Assembly (NCBI RefSeq): GCF_964355755.1
Contig: NC_092676.1
Location: 2,402,288-2,466,287 of the forward strand
Origin: Antedon mediterranea
Taxonomy: Eukaryota; Echinodermata; Crinoidea; Comatulida; Antedonidae
Length of the DNA: 64,000 nt
Direction of reading: 5' to 3'
A model generated the notes under the pieces. It made no database searches. It was not told the origin of the DNA and saw nothing but the letters and a program-made list of their open reading frames with translations. The first letter of the stretch is position 1. Each line of letters begins with the position of its first letter. Below, piece after piece: positions 53,611-63,322 of this stretch. The position numbers were made by a program, and so were the translations under genes.

Positions 53611-54487
53611 CTTTACCGTTTTAGAGTTAAGCCAAGTCTTGATTCAAACTGATGGATTGGATTTTGAGTAATTTATGCAGATTGTTCTATAGCTCACTAT
53701 GTTGGTCGGTCGGTCGGTCGGTAAACAAACTCAATTTGTGCACGCGACTGCATCTATGTATATGGCCTTGTTCTTCAAAATATAAGGTCTTCTGTTACAG
53801 TTAATACAGTGTTGTCCAAATCCTTTAAAGTATGTTCACTTTTGCAAACCGTGTTAAAAGTACAGTATTCAATGCAGTTATATTATTATCTGTGAAGATG
53901 TTTGGTACATATAAGGTCCTATGATGTAACATGTATTTTTCAATCACAAGTTTCATTATAAAAACAACAATGTTTTTACAGCAATCATAATATCCTTAAA
54001 ACAAAAGTTTTTTAACCTTGGATATATAGAAAGTGTTTTATTGTTACAACAGTACTAGAATAGTTCCAAAATAATATATGATTACAAATGGATATTTCTT
54101 ACTTTCTTAAAACAATCTTACAGATTATGATTATCGTATTTATTCGAATAAACGTCATGATTTGAATAACCCCTCGAAAAAACATCCCCCGCCCCCATAG
54201 AACATCGTTTGGAATAATACATGTATTCACAATATTGTATTACAACACATTTCTATTTGTACTAGAATTCATTGATTGACATAATCTACAATTTACCAAG
54301 CTTTTTGATACTGTATCAAAACTGTACTCTATGTTACAATATTACACCACAAATAATAAACGGCTCCCACGAATGGCTCCCACAAATGGCTCCCACAAAT
54401 AAACGCAAAACCCAGGGCGTTTAACCAAACAATTACAGAGTATCTAGACATAAAGTAATAGTTATATAGTGAAATATTTTTAAAATG
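53611..54487. other. Region between receptors N and O
   Basis: A (GGTC)n microsatellite is at 53704-53722, and a tandem ATGGCTCCCACAAATGGCTC is near 54370-54400. No gene and no clear TATA element of the shared type. Confidence 0.5.
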
Positions 54488-54493
54488 TTTATT
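54488..54493 (-). terminator. Polyadenylation signal of receptor O
   Basis: AATAAA on the minus strand 81 bases after the stop codon, same ATGTTTATTC context as D. Confidence 0.5.
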
Positions 54494-54573
54494 CTTTAAG
54501 TTTCTAATACAAGACTCACATGGTAATCATTTCTTATTTTGCTTAATTTTTTGTTTTCTAACACAAGGATTAT

Positions 54574-55926
54574 TTACATAACTCTACTTGTTGACAATGA
54601 CCGGTTTTCTACACTCTCATCACGATTGTTAACATAATGTTTATCATCAATAATTTCAATATAAGGTTTATCACATACAGTCTCTTGTTGCCATGCCAGT
54701 TCACCATCAATAGTGGTCATGTATGCTGATGTATCTGGATTGACCCCTAGGTCATTTGGTGGAATAGTTTCATAAGCTGTTGCATCTTCATTTGTATTTA
54801 TTGTTTGTAATGTTTGATAATCTTGTCTGACATATTGTTCTGGTACTTGGTATTCATCTTCTTGTCTTCCTCTTCTCTCAGCAACAACGGTATCATCATA
54901 GTCAGTGGCTTTATTTCTCTTATACTTACAGTAGCAAAGCACAATTACAACAACGACAATAATAACAACTATGCTTGAGAGGATAAAGTAAACTAAACCA
55001 CTGTCAGACTCATTTCTGATTATTTCTTCCTCATTTTTGTTGAACAATGAAATGATCAATGACTTGGATTCTTCTCCCAAAATATTTTCAGCTTCACATT
55101 TTATTTCAGAACCAACCTTCGGCAATTCAGTAAATTTTAAAGTTCCATTTGAATTAGTAAAATAATTATTTGGAAGAGCCTCCACAATCCAGATTGTTTC
55201 ATTAACATGTGGTCTAGCCTCTGCAGTACAGTAGAATTCCAGTGGTGATATTTGTTTGATGTTAATCTCTGGTTTGTAGTTGACAGTGATTGGACCTGCA
55301 GAGCAACTTTTAATTTGATTTGTCCCAATTATTTGGGATTCACAAATATAAGTAGCATTATTATCTTCTTTCGTTACATTTGTAGTATATATAAGGTTCG
55401 ACGAAATTATTTGTCCTTTTTGAGATTTCAAATATGTAATTATGTTTGAATCAGAATCACCAACACAGGCAAAAGTTAATATTTGTCCCAACGAATAAAT
55501 AGTCCCATCAAATAAACAAATTGGATTATTAAAAAATTTCCGAATTGTTACCTTTGAAACAACAGTTTCATATGATGATACAGAACACTGAAATGATTTT
55601 GTAATAATTTCATCATCTTCAAATTCAATCAAGTTACTTTCTGGTATAGCAATATGTAGAGTAAAGTTATTGCCCTCACCAAGAAGAGAGAATTGAAAGT
55701 TGTCAGAAAATGGGATATTAAGGGCTCTATTCTCTGTAATGAATCCCAGAATGTTTTTATATGTGTAAATCCAACGCACCGTTTGGTCTGTATAATCGTT
55801 TTCTATGACACATGGCAGTGTAACATTTTGTCCAGGGTATGCTGTTACTTCTTCTGGTGGTTTAATCTCAAACTGTGCTGCAACAAATGATATAAATAAC
55901 AAAACAAGTAAACTCACAATAGACAT
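54574..55926 (-). CDS. Receptor O: three-Ig receptor with cassette-2 tail and frameshifted end
   Basis: Start at 55926 (MSIVSLLVLLF) by homology to C, D and F; an in-frame ATG at 55932 is possible. About 450 residues: signal peptide 1-18, Ig1 (LPC to FQC), Ig2 with four Cys, Ig3 (YCTAEARPHVNETIWIV..IKCEAEN), membrane helix (YFILSSIVVIIVVVVIVLCYCKY), and tail. The tail has DYDDTVV, DEYQVPEQYV, DYQTLQTI, ATAYETIPPND (ITSM-like TxYxxI), SAYMTTID, KPYIEI and HYVNNRD. At 54578-54582 one T is missing compared with N and G, so the terminal YVNN-P-VRKQ box is lost and the protein ends SRVM. Predicted inhibitory-type surface receptor. Confidence 0.88.
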   Translation of the reverse strand: MSIVSLLVLLFISFVAAQFEIKPPEEVTAYPGQNVTLPCVIENDYTDQTVRWIYTYKNILGFITENRALNIPFSDNFQFSLLGEGNNFTLHIAIPESNLIEFEDDEIITKSFQCSVSSYETVVSKVTIRKFFNNPICLFDGTIYSLGQILTFACVGDSDSNIITYLKSQKGQIISSNLIYTTNVTKEDNNATYICESQIIGTNQIKSCSAGPITVNYKPEINIKQISPLEFYCTAEARPHVNETIWIVEALPNNYFTNSNGTLKFTELPKVGSEIKCEAENILGEESKSLIISLFNKNEEEIIRNESDSGLVYFILSSIVVIIVVVVIVLCYCKYKRNKATDYDDTVVAERRGRQEDEYQVPEQYVRQDYQTLQTINTNEDATAYETIPPNDLGVNPDTSAYMTTIDGELAWQQETVCDKPYIEIIDDKHYVNNRDESVENRSLSTSRVM

Positions 55927-57399
55927 CTTCAACTAGTCAGCAACTTCCTGTTAATAAGTTGATAATAAGAAAACTACAGAATTTTACCCAGATGTCAGTT
56001 TGGAGTTTTTACAGCATCCATCTTATTTTCTTCTAGTCTTAGACTTCTTTCAAGTTAACAATTTCCAGTTCGCTACTTTATAACCAGATGAAATTGATGT
56101 TTAGTTGTACAAAAACAGATTTTCCTCAACTTTAATCTTGTACTTTCTAACAAACAGGATTAAGAAAAGTTTCCATCTGGTAATAAAATGTTCTGGATTG
56201 TAAATTTTCAATTTTGTGTCTTCTAGTATCTAGCTAAAATTGATCTGATTATAGAAGTCGGTCTTCAAACAATTTTGATAAATTGTCTCCTTTTAAAATA
56301 TGTGTCAAATCCGTTGAATAATATTTAATTTTGCACACCAGTGTTAAAAGATGTCAAGTAGAGAATTCAATGCAGTTGATTTGGTAGAGTATATGGTATC
56401 TGTATTTCTTGGTGTACATCCTATTGATTATTAAAGGTCCTATGATGTAACATTTACTTGTATTTTCCAATTGTTTGATTATACTCTACGTATCACAAGT
56501 TTCATTATAAAAACAACAGCAATGTTTCATATAGTCTACAATATCCTTATTACTTTCATATCCCTGTGTATCCTTGTAATAAAGGGGATCTTATTCTAAG
56601 TGTTTGTATGATGAAAGTGCATTATTAATGAATAGTACTAAAATAGTTCCACAAAATTATATTATATGTCCTTTACAATTAGAACACAAATAATGTATGC
56701 TTTTTAGTTTAGATGGCGAGAATATTTCATGAGTTGAAGTTTGACTGCTCTATTTAATTTTGAGGAGCCAAGTTTAATAGAGCAGTCATTCTTTCATGAA
56801 TTAATGAAATATTAATAATATTCATTATTTGTTATCAAACATTCCTTATTAATTATAATCACTTCACACGTCCCAAGTTCAAAAAACGAAATTTTGGGTA
56901 AACAATAGAAGGCATGCTATAATAATTTAATTTATACAAATACTAATATTAAGTTATACAAAAAATCTTGAGCGTACATCATCTGGGATATCCAATACCA
57001 AATGTACTAGGCCTACCTACCACATGCCTATGTTCAGTAATAAACAATGTGTAATGCCAACACCCTTCCAGCGTGGATAGCCTAGCCACCTAGGCCTACT
57101 ATAATTTTCTTAATAAAGTAGATTTTTTCTCCATTAAAGTTTCACTGACATTTGCATGTTAAAAATATCTGTTTAAAGTCCTTTCCACCTGGTGAGTGGA
57201 CACCGCCCGACTCTATTGACACATATTGTTGCATGTGACATCATATAACAATACAATGTCACACGTGTGCTTGGCTTGACAGTTGATAGATTGCTGTTAA
57301 TTCGTGAAACAAAGCCCTAATAAATGCCTTTGTTTAAATACTGGGCGTCATTATAAACAGTGCCGGGAGTGTAATAATTAATATAAATAATATTTATTG

Positions 57400-57770
57400 G
57401 TTACTCTCCTTTAAAACGGAGGAACACTCTCGTACAAGAGGTTCGACCGATACAAAATGTGTTAATTGTGAAATATTATTGTTTGTTTTGGGAAAATGTT
57501 TAATTTTAATCTTTAATTTAACTTGTTTTTTATATTATTGTTTTTGTAATATTTACGTGTTGAATGCAATACTTTGTAATGTTTATATTTTTTATTTTAG
57601 ATTGTAAAAGGATCCCAATGGAAATAAGCTGATAAGCTTTTTGGGCTATCCTGGAAAGTCTTTTATAAATGTATTATTTGTAATGTCCGTAATTTATGTT
57701 ATCACTTTGTGTGTATTTTTTATGATGATTTTCCAAATAAATTCAAATCAAATCAAATCATTCAGTTATT
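57400..57770 (+). mobile_element. 3' untranslated end of a LINE
   Basis: AAAGGATCCCAATGGAAATA, GGGCTATCCTGGAAAG and the terminal (TCAAA)n after AAATAAATTC are the kind of 3' end found on CR1/Crack-type LINEs. No coding part remains. Confidence 0.55.
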
Positions 57771-57954
57771 TTAGATGAAAAATCTCTAGGCTAGCTATTA
57801 GCCTAGGCCTAAATCGTCCAGAATTTTTTTGGGAAATAACCAATTTTCGTAGAAGCATGGATCTGCATTAAAAATCGGAAAAAACCCGCAAATTTCAAGG
57901 AACTTGGGACCTTTGTCACGTGTGAAAATCCACAGGATAAAATTAATTTACATC

Positions 57955-58318
57955 AAGTTCACTCATTGTATCAGTGGTTGAATGAGTGCACTCGCATCAC
58001 CTAGCAAAATGCAAAAGTTTCCACACACGAGGGTGCACACCAAAGTTCACTCATTGTATCTGGTTGAATGAGTGCACTCGCATCACCTAGAAAAACTCTA
58101 GCAAGTTTCCACACACGGGGGGGGGGGGGGGGGTGCACACCAAAGTTCACTCATTGTATCAGTGGTTGAATGAGTGCACTCGCATCACCTAGAAAAACTC
58201 AAAAGTTTCCACACACTGGGGTGCACACCAAAGTTCACTCATTGTATCAGTGGTTGAATGAGTGCACTCGCATCACCTAGAAAAACTCAAAAGTTTCCAC
58301 ACACTCGAGTGCACACCA
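57955..58318. repeat. Four-copy tandem repeat of 88-100 bp
   Basis: ACTCATTGTATC starts copies at 57961, 58049, 58149 and 58237. Each has the palindrome-like GAATGAGTGCACTCGCATCA and GTTTCCACACAC. The third interval is longer because of a G-run (58118-58132). Confidence 0.88.
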
Positions 58319-58971
58319 TACAAAATGCTGGTGTTGATGCCTTGCAATTCTGCTGTGACTGTATCTGTGTAAAATATTGGAAATTGTATATTAAATATAG
58401 TAGTACTATTTCTGTCGGTCAGTAACATTGAAAGAACTATATTAGAAGGCAACTCTTAAAGAAACAGATACAGTAATCACATTTGTATTGTACAGTATAA
58501 CAATTTTATTTGATATAGCTCCCTCTATAGTTTATTGGAGAAATGAAAACAAAAAGACCAATAGGTATACAGTATCTATAGTACAAACAAATAAACTACA
58601 ATTTGAAGAAAATATTAAAACTAGATATTATTTTTATACGATTATTAAATGTTTTCTATTTACAATAAGCAACATTCAACATATCATTTCTTTTAATGTT
58701 ATTTAAACAATTAATGTATGTAGTAAACAATCTTTACAGTTGAATTGAAATTTCAGAATCTTTTCAGTTCTTTAAAAGAAAGAACCAAATTATTTAAGTT
58801 GGCTATAATGTATTGTGAAGGATTGAATATTAAATTTGGTCATTTGACTCTATCAAAAAAGAATAAAAAATGATGTATACTGCATGCATAACTGTTTATT
58901 TTCAACTTATTGTCAAATTGTTCTATATTGGTGTGTGTGAGCTTGTACCCCATAGAAATAAAGTTACCACA

Positions 58972-60621
58972 CTAGTTTCCATGAAGTTGACGTTGTTTTC
59001 CAACACGAAGATTATTGACATAACTATGTGTTGTCGAGTTTTCAACACTCTGATCAGGAACAATTTCTTCCTTGTCGCCAATTTCTTCCTTATCACCAAT
59101 TTCTGTGTAAGTGGCAGATTCAGTTTCCTGTTGACATACGTGTGTCAGTCTACCATCAAGAGTAGTGATGTAAGTTAAATTTTCTGACGTGACCTCTGAA
59201 CTTTGACCTCTATCAATTGATGGAATAGTTTCATAAGCTGTTGCCTGTTCATTTGTATCATCTATAGTAGTGATGTAAGTTAAATTTTCTGACATGAAAC
59301 TTTGACCTATGTCAATTGATGGAATAGTTTCATAAGCTTCTGTCTCGTCATTTGTATCTAATGTTAAGGGTTGATAATCTTGCCTTATAGTTTGTTTTGG
59401 TACTTCGTATCCATCTTCCTGTCCTCCTCTCAGCTCGTCTATATTAAATTCTACCGTTCTATTGTTTATGTTGTTCATTGTTTGTAATGTTTGGTAATCA
59501 TCACTTATAAGATCTGTTGGTAGATTGCGTACCTTGTCACCTCTACTGCTTTCTCTGGAGTCTGTTTTACACTTACGATGGCAAAGTACAATTATAAGAA
59601 TGATGATAATAATTATAGCGACACATAATAGGATGAAGTAAAATGTAATATCTGTTGTGTTTGTTACAGGTAATTCTTTATCTTCTTCATTGTACAACTG
59701 TATGATCATTGACTTTGATTGTTTATCCAAAACATTTACAGCTTCACATGTTATAGTCAATTGAGAACCAACTTTAGGCAGTTCATTAAATTTTAATTGT
59801 TCATTAGAAATGGTAAATTCATCTTCTGGTACGTTAGAGTCTATAATCCAGACTGTTTCATTAACAGGTGGTCTAGCCTTTGCTGTACAGTTGTATTCCG
59901 TTGGTGATATTTTTTTGATGGTTATCTCTGGTTTGTAGTTGACCGTGATTGGACCAACAGAGCAGCTTCTGGTCTCATTTGTTGCAATTATTTGCGATTC
60001 GCAATAATAAATTGCATCATTATCTTCTTTTGTTACATTTGACGTATGGTTAAGAGTTGTTGATGTTAATTTTGAAGGCAGGATTTGTCCTTTTTGGGAT
60101 TTCCAATTTGTTGACATAGATGGATCAGAAACAGAAAGACATCCAAAAGTTATTGTTTGACCAGATGTATAAACAGTCTCATTAGATGAACAAATTGGGG
60201 TTTTTTGAATTATCAAGTTTGAAATAAATGAATTTTTTTCAAGAGTTTTTTTCATTGTCACAACAAATTTGAATTGTTTTGTAACAGTGACATCATCTTC
60301 AAAATCAATCTCGTTACTTTCTGGTATTACAATATGTAGAGTAAAGTTATTGCCCTCGCCAGGGAAAGAGAATTGAAATTTGTTGAAAACCGATTTTAAG
60401 AATCTCTGGTCATCGGTAATATGTATGATTGTATCTCCAATATAATCCCATGAGGCTGTGATTTCACTGTGTTGAAAGTTTTTGAATATACACGGGAGAG
60501 TAACATTTTGTCCTGGAAAAGCTCTGACCTCTGGTGGCGGCTCAACAAGTAAAACAGTATTAGATGAAATTGATTTTAACAGAGAAAACAGTAAAATTGC
60601 AATATTTACGTGTTGGTGCAT
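58972..60621 (-). CDS. Receptor P: three-Ig receptor with two AYETI boxes and altered Ig1 cysteine
   Basis: 549 residues: signal peptide 1-20, Ig1 26-138 (C44, W58), Ig2 140-231 (C144, C161, C207, C220), Ig3 232-309 (C245, C292), membrane helix about 326-347, tail 348-549. In Ig1 the second cysteine is replaced: KQFKFVV where relatives have KQFQCSV. The tail has DYQTLQTM, DGYEVPKQTI, DYQPL, EAYETIPSID, LTYITT, TAYETIPSID (ITSM-like), LTYITT again, ATYTEI and SYVNNLRVGKQ. The AYETI-LTYITT segment is thus duplicated. It is a diverged but complete cassette-2 member. Predicted inhibitory-type surface receptor; binding by Ig1 may differ because its disulfide cannot form. Confidence 0.87.
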   Translation of the reverse strand: MHQHVNIAILLFSLLKSISSNTVLLVEPPPEVRAFPGQNVTLPCIFKNFQHSEITASWDYIGDTIIHITDDQRFLKSVFNKFQFSFPGEGNNFTLHIVIPESNEIDFEDDVTVTKQFKFVVTMKKTLEKNSFISNLIIQKTPICSSNETVYTSGQTITFGCLSVSDPSMSTNWKSQKGQILPSKLTSTTLNHTSNVTKEDNDAIYYCESQIIATNETRSCSVGPITVNYKPEITIKKISPTEYNCTAKARPPVNETVWIIDSNVPEDEFTISNEQLKFNELPKVGSQLTITCEAVNVLDKQSKSMIIQLYNEEDKELPVTNTTDITFYFILLCVAIIIIIILIIVLCHRKCKTDSRESSRGDKVRNLPTDLISDDYQTLQTMNNINNRTVEFNIDELRGGQEDGYEVPKQTIRQDYQPLTLDTNDETEAYETIPSIDIGQSFMSENLTYITTIDDTNEQATAYETIPSIDRGQSSEVTSENLTYITTLDGRLTHVCQQETESATYTEIGDKEEIGDKEEIVPDQSVENSTTHSYVNNLRVGKQRQLHGN

Positions 60622-62002
60622 CTTTTATCAATTGAATTTTATTTGGTCAAAACAACCAAAATTATTTCAAAAAGTTTCTAGCCTGGTAGAAAAGGTAAAG
60701 TATACAGCTTTGCAGTGCTGTCCAACACTTCTGATAAACTAATCAAAAATCAAAATGTCTCCAGTATTGAAAATTCTCAATTAAATTTTCAGCGTTTATT
60801 TTTATATGCAGCTTTAGTATTAGTAGTCTTTGTATACTAGTTGCAGCTCCAATCTTCCTTTCTTTTAAAATCTTCCTTTCTTTTAAAATCTTCCTTTCTT
60901 TTAAAATCTTCTTTTCCAATCCGTAATTGACTTGTCCTTTGTAGAGACAGCAGTTATTGATGTAAGTCTGTCAACATTATTTATATCATTTATTATTCCA
61001 CGTCATGTCCGAATATATTTTCCTTTTGGAATTTTTCAATAATTTCCTTTACAGTTTCCACTTTTATTTTCCTGTATCACATGTTTCAACAATAAGAACA
61101 AAATATCCTTATTAAACTTTCATTACCTTGAAATAATGTCATAATTATTTTCTACTGCAGTCCCTGCATATTTAAAATAATTTTGACATGGTCCTTAAAC
61201 TTTGATAGAAAAACATGTTTTAATGATGATGAACGTACATTTACTATTTTCAGTAGGATATTTACACACTCATATGTCACAATTTTAAAGGACTCTGGAG
61301 ATACGTACACTATTTGCATTATAGTGAACAGATGTTTAACTTTGAAACAGGTTTTTTATGAAAGTTACTTTAACCAATGCAATGATTTCCTTTACGATTT
61401 CCTTTCATTTTTAGTTTACACTATTTGAAATAGTTTATTGTTGTTTTAGCAATTTTAATATGGGTCATCCACATCCTGGCTGTATACTGTCTGGGTAGAA
61501 TCTTGTGATTTAATTGGACAATATCATATCACATGCTATTTGTTACAATCCTACATTTCAAAAATACTTTGCATAGTGCAATAATGATTGTGTATTTTAT
61601 GATAACATTCCCATAAATATTGTATGATATAATCTGATTATTAATAGAACTTGGAAATGATTTTAGTTTATTTTAAAAGGGTAACAACTGCATCCCAGAC
61701 ATACATTATCATATCCTCTAATACTTTGGAGATTCCCACTTTACTTATATAGCTATTATAGATAAATGAATACATTATTTTTAGACAATTAGACATATGT
61801 TTGGGCAATCTCCTCCTTGTTTTTGTTTAAAGCTCTGTCTACACTATCAAACTAGTTTGACAAAAAAAGTGTGATGTATTCAAATATGGTAGTAATATGC
61901 ACAAATATGGTAGTAATATGCACAAATATGGTAGTGCTATGACATCATCATGTCTATAGGTACATCACTTTTTTTTTTATCACATAAGCGTTTTTTGTTA
62001 TT
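60622..62002. other. Region between receptors P and Q
   Basis: TTCCTTTCTTTTAAAATC is repeated three times at about 60850-60910. A MITE family 1 copy lies at 61827-61988, next to the end of Q. No gene seen. Confidence 0.55.
61827..61988. mobile_element. MITE family 1, copy near receptor Q
   Basis: Left end TTAAAGCTCTGTCTACACTA and internal CAAATATGGTAGTAATATG tandem motifs are clear. The right end is reduced to TTATCACATAAGCG. Confidence 0.7.
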
Positions 62003-63322
62003 CTAATTATTTGCTCCTTCATAGATCTCATTCTCATTTTCTATATAATCATATTTTATATATTTACTTGTCTCTTCATCTCTCAAACCGTTTCCGTCAA
62101 CATAAATTTCATTTTCAGTTTCTTCGTAATCATCTTGAAATCCGTTTACATCTGCGTAGTCGTAAACATGTTCGTGTTCAACTTCATTGTTACTGGAACG
62201 TTGAGGGGGTGTATATTTTGCGGTCTGTTGACTTTGTTGATGTTGGGGTTTTTTTCGTATCGCAAAACAGATTATGAATATTATAAATATAATAAGAATA
62301 ATGAATGTTACACTAGCAATGATTATCCACAAGGAAATGAATTCTTTTTCTTCTTCTTCTTGTAAATTTGAAGATATTGGAATTAAAAATGTTTTCCTTG
62401 CAGTTCCGAGTAGATTCCTTGCTTCACATGTAATATTTATCTCAAAATCAAACATTGTAAGTTCTTTAAATTCCAATATTTCATTTGATATTGTAAAACT
62501 ATCATTAGTAATATTAGACTCCACAATCCAGTGTTGTTCATCTACAGGAGGTCTAGCCTCTGTTGTACAGTTAAATCCTATTGGTGATATTTGTGTGATG
62601 GTAATTTCTGGTTTATGGTATACAATGATAGGACCTTTTGAGCAGATTTGTGTTTCATTCGTCCCGATTCTTTGTGATTCACAAACAAACATTTTATTGT
62701 GATCTTCTTTTGCTACTGTCAAGTTATGTAACATATAGAATTTCTGGAGTTTTGTTGGTAATATTTCTCCATTTGATGATTTTAAAGTGGTTATTACTTC
62801 TGGATTGGAATCGTTAAAACAACCTAATTGTAACATTTCACTAAGAACATAAAAACTCTTTTTATTTATAAGACAAATTGGCTTGGTAAACGTCCACTGT
62901 TCAATGACAACCTTAGATAGTGATGACAAAGAAATGTTCCTGTTTCGTTCAACTACAGAACACCAGTAGTAAGAACTTAAACTTTGACCTGTTCCAAAAT
63001 CTAAGAAATTAGTACCTGGTATTTTAATCATGAGGTTAAAGGTCATTTCATCTCCAATAATCGAATGATTGTCAGCAAAATGACTTTCAATTTGTCGGTT
63101 ACTTGAAATTCTGTACTGTGAGTTTCCGTTTACGATTGCTGTAGACCACTCAACAGTTTGAAGACTTTTATTTAAATTAATAAAAGAACATGGCAGCAAA
63201 ACAGTCTGATCTGCAAACGTTGTTACCTCTTTAGGTGGGGTGGTTACAAAGTCAACATCCATGGCACATGTTGATGATAATAAAATGACAATAATAATCT
63301 GCATGCAGGTGGTACTATTCAT
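62003..63322 (-). CDS. Receptor Q: three-Ig receptor with compact cassette-1 tail, right end of cluster
   Basis: 439 residues: signal peptide 1-20, Ig1 23-141 (C45, W59, C121 in SSYYWCSV, the most canonical Ig1 here), Ig2 142-237 (C150, C168, C214, C227), Ig3 238-315 (C252, C299), membrane helix 330-352, tail 353-439. The tail has HVYDYADVNG, DDYEETENEIYVDGNG, KYIKYDYIENENEIYEGANN and no expansion. Ig1 shares IPG--FLDFG--QS with receptor A at the other end of the cluster. It may be closest to the ancestral cassette-1 form. Predicted surface receptor with tyrosine phosphorylation sites; ligand unknown. Confidence 0.88.
   Translation of the reverse strand: MNSTTCMQIIIVILLSSTCAMDVDFVTTPPKEVTTFADQTVLLPCSFINLNKSLQTVEWSTAIVNGNSQYRISSNRQIESHFADNHSIIGDEMTFNLMIKIPGTNFLDFGTGQSLSSYYWCSVVERNRNISLSSLSKVVIEQWTFTKPICLINKKSFYVLSEMLQLGCFNDSNPEVITTLKSSNGEILPTKLQKFYMLHNLTVAKEDHNKMFVCESQRIGTNETQICSKGPIIVYHKPEITITQISPIGFNCTTEARPPVDEQHWIVESNITNDSFTISNEILEFKELTMFDFEINITCEARNLLGTARKTFLIPISSNLQEEEEKEFISLWIIIASVTFIILIIFIIFIICFAIRKKPQHQQSQQTAKYTPPQRSSNNEVEHEHVYDYADVNGFQDDYEETENEIYVDGNGLRDEETSKYIKYDYIENENEIYEGANN

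Larger units (their letters stand above)
55933..58971. other. Long region between receptors O and P
   Basis: It contains a LINE 3' fragment (57400-57770) and an 85-100 base tandem repeat (57955-58318). An inverted pair around 56725-56810 (TGACTGCTCTATT and AATAGAGCAGTCA) may mark a small palindromic element. The rest is AT-rich. The 58488-58706 open frame on the + strand has no recognisable content. Confidence 0.5.

Noticed and set aside
58488-59178. Open frames on the + strand near the end of P
   Set aside because: One is antisense to the P tail, the other lies in AT-rich spacer without recognisable content.
4652-63322. V(D)J-like recombination signals next to Ig domains
   Set aside because: I saw no heptamer-nonamer pairs at the domain borders; my reading was not exhaustive, but each gene is already a complete frame.
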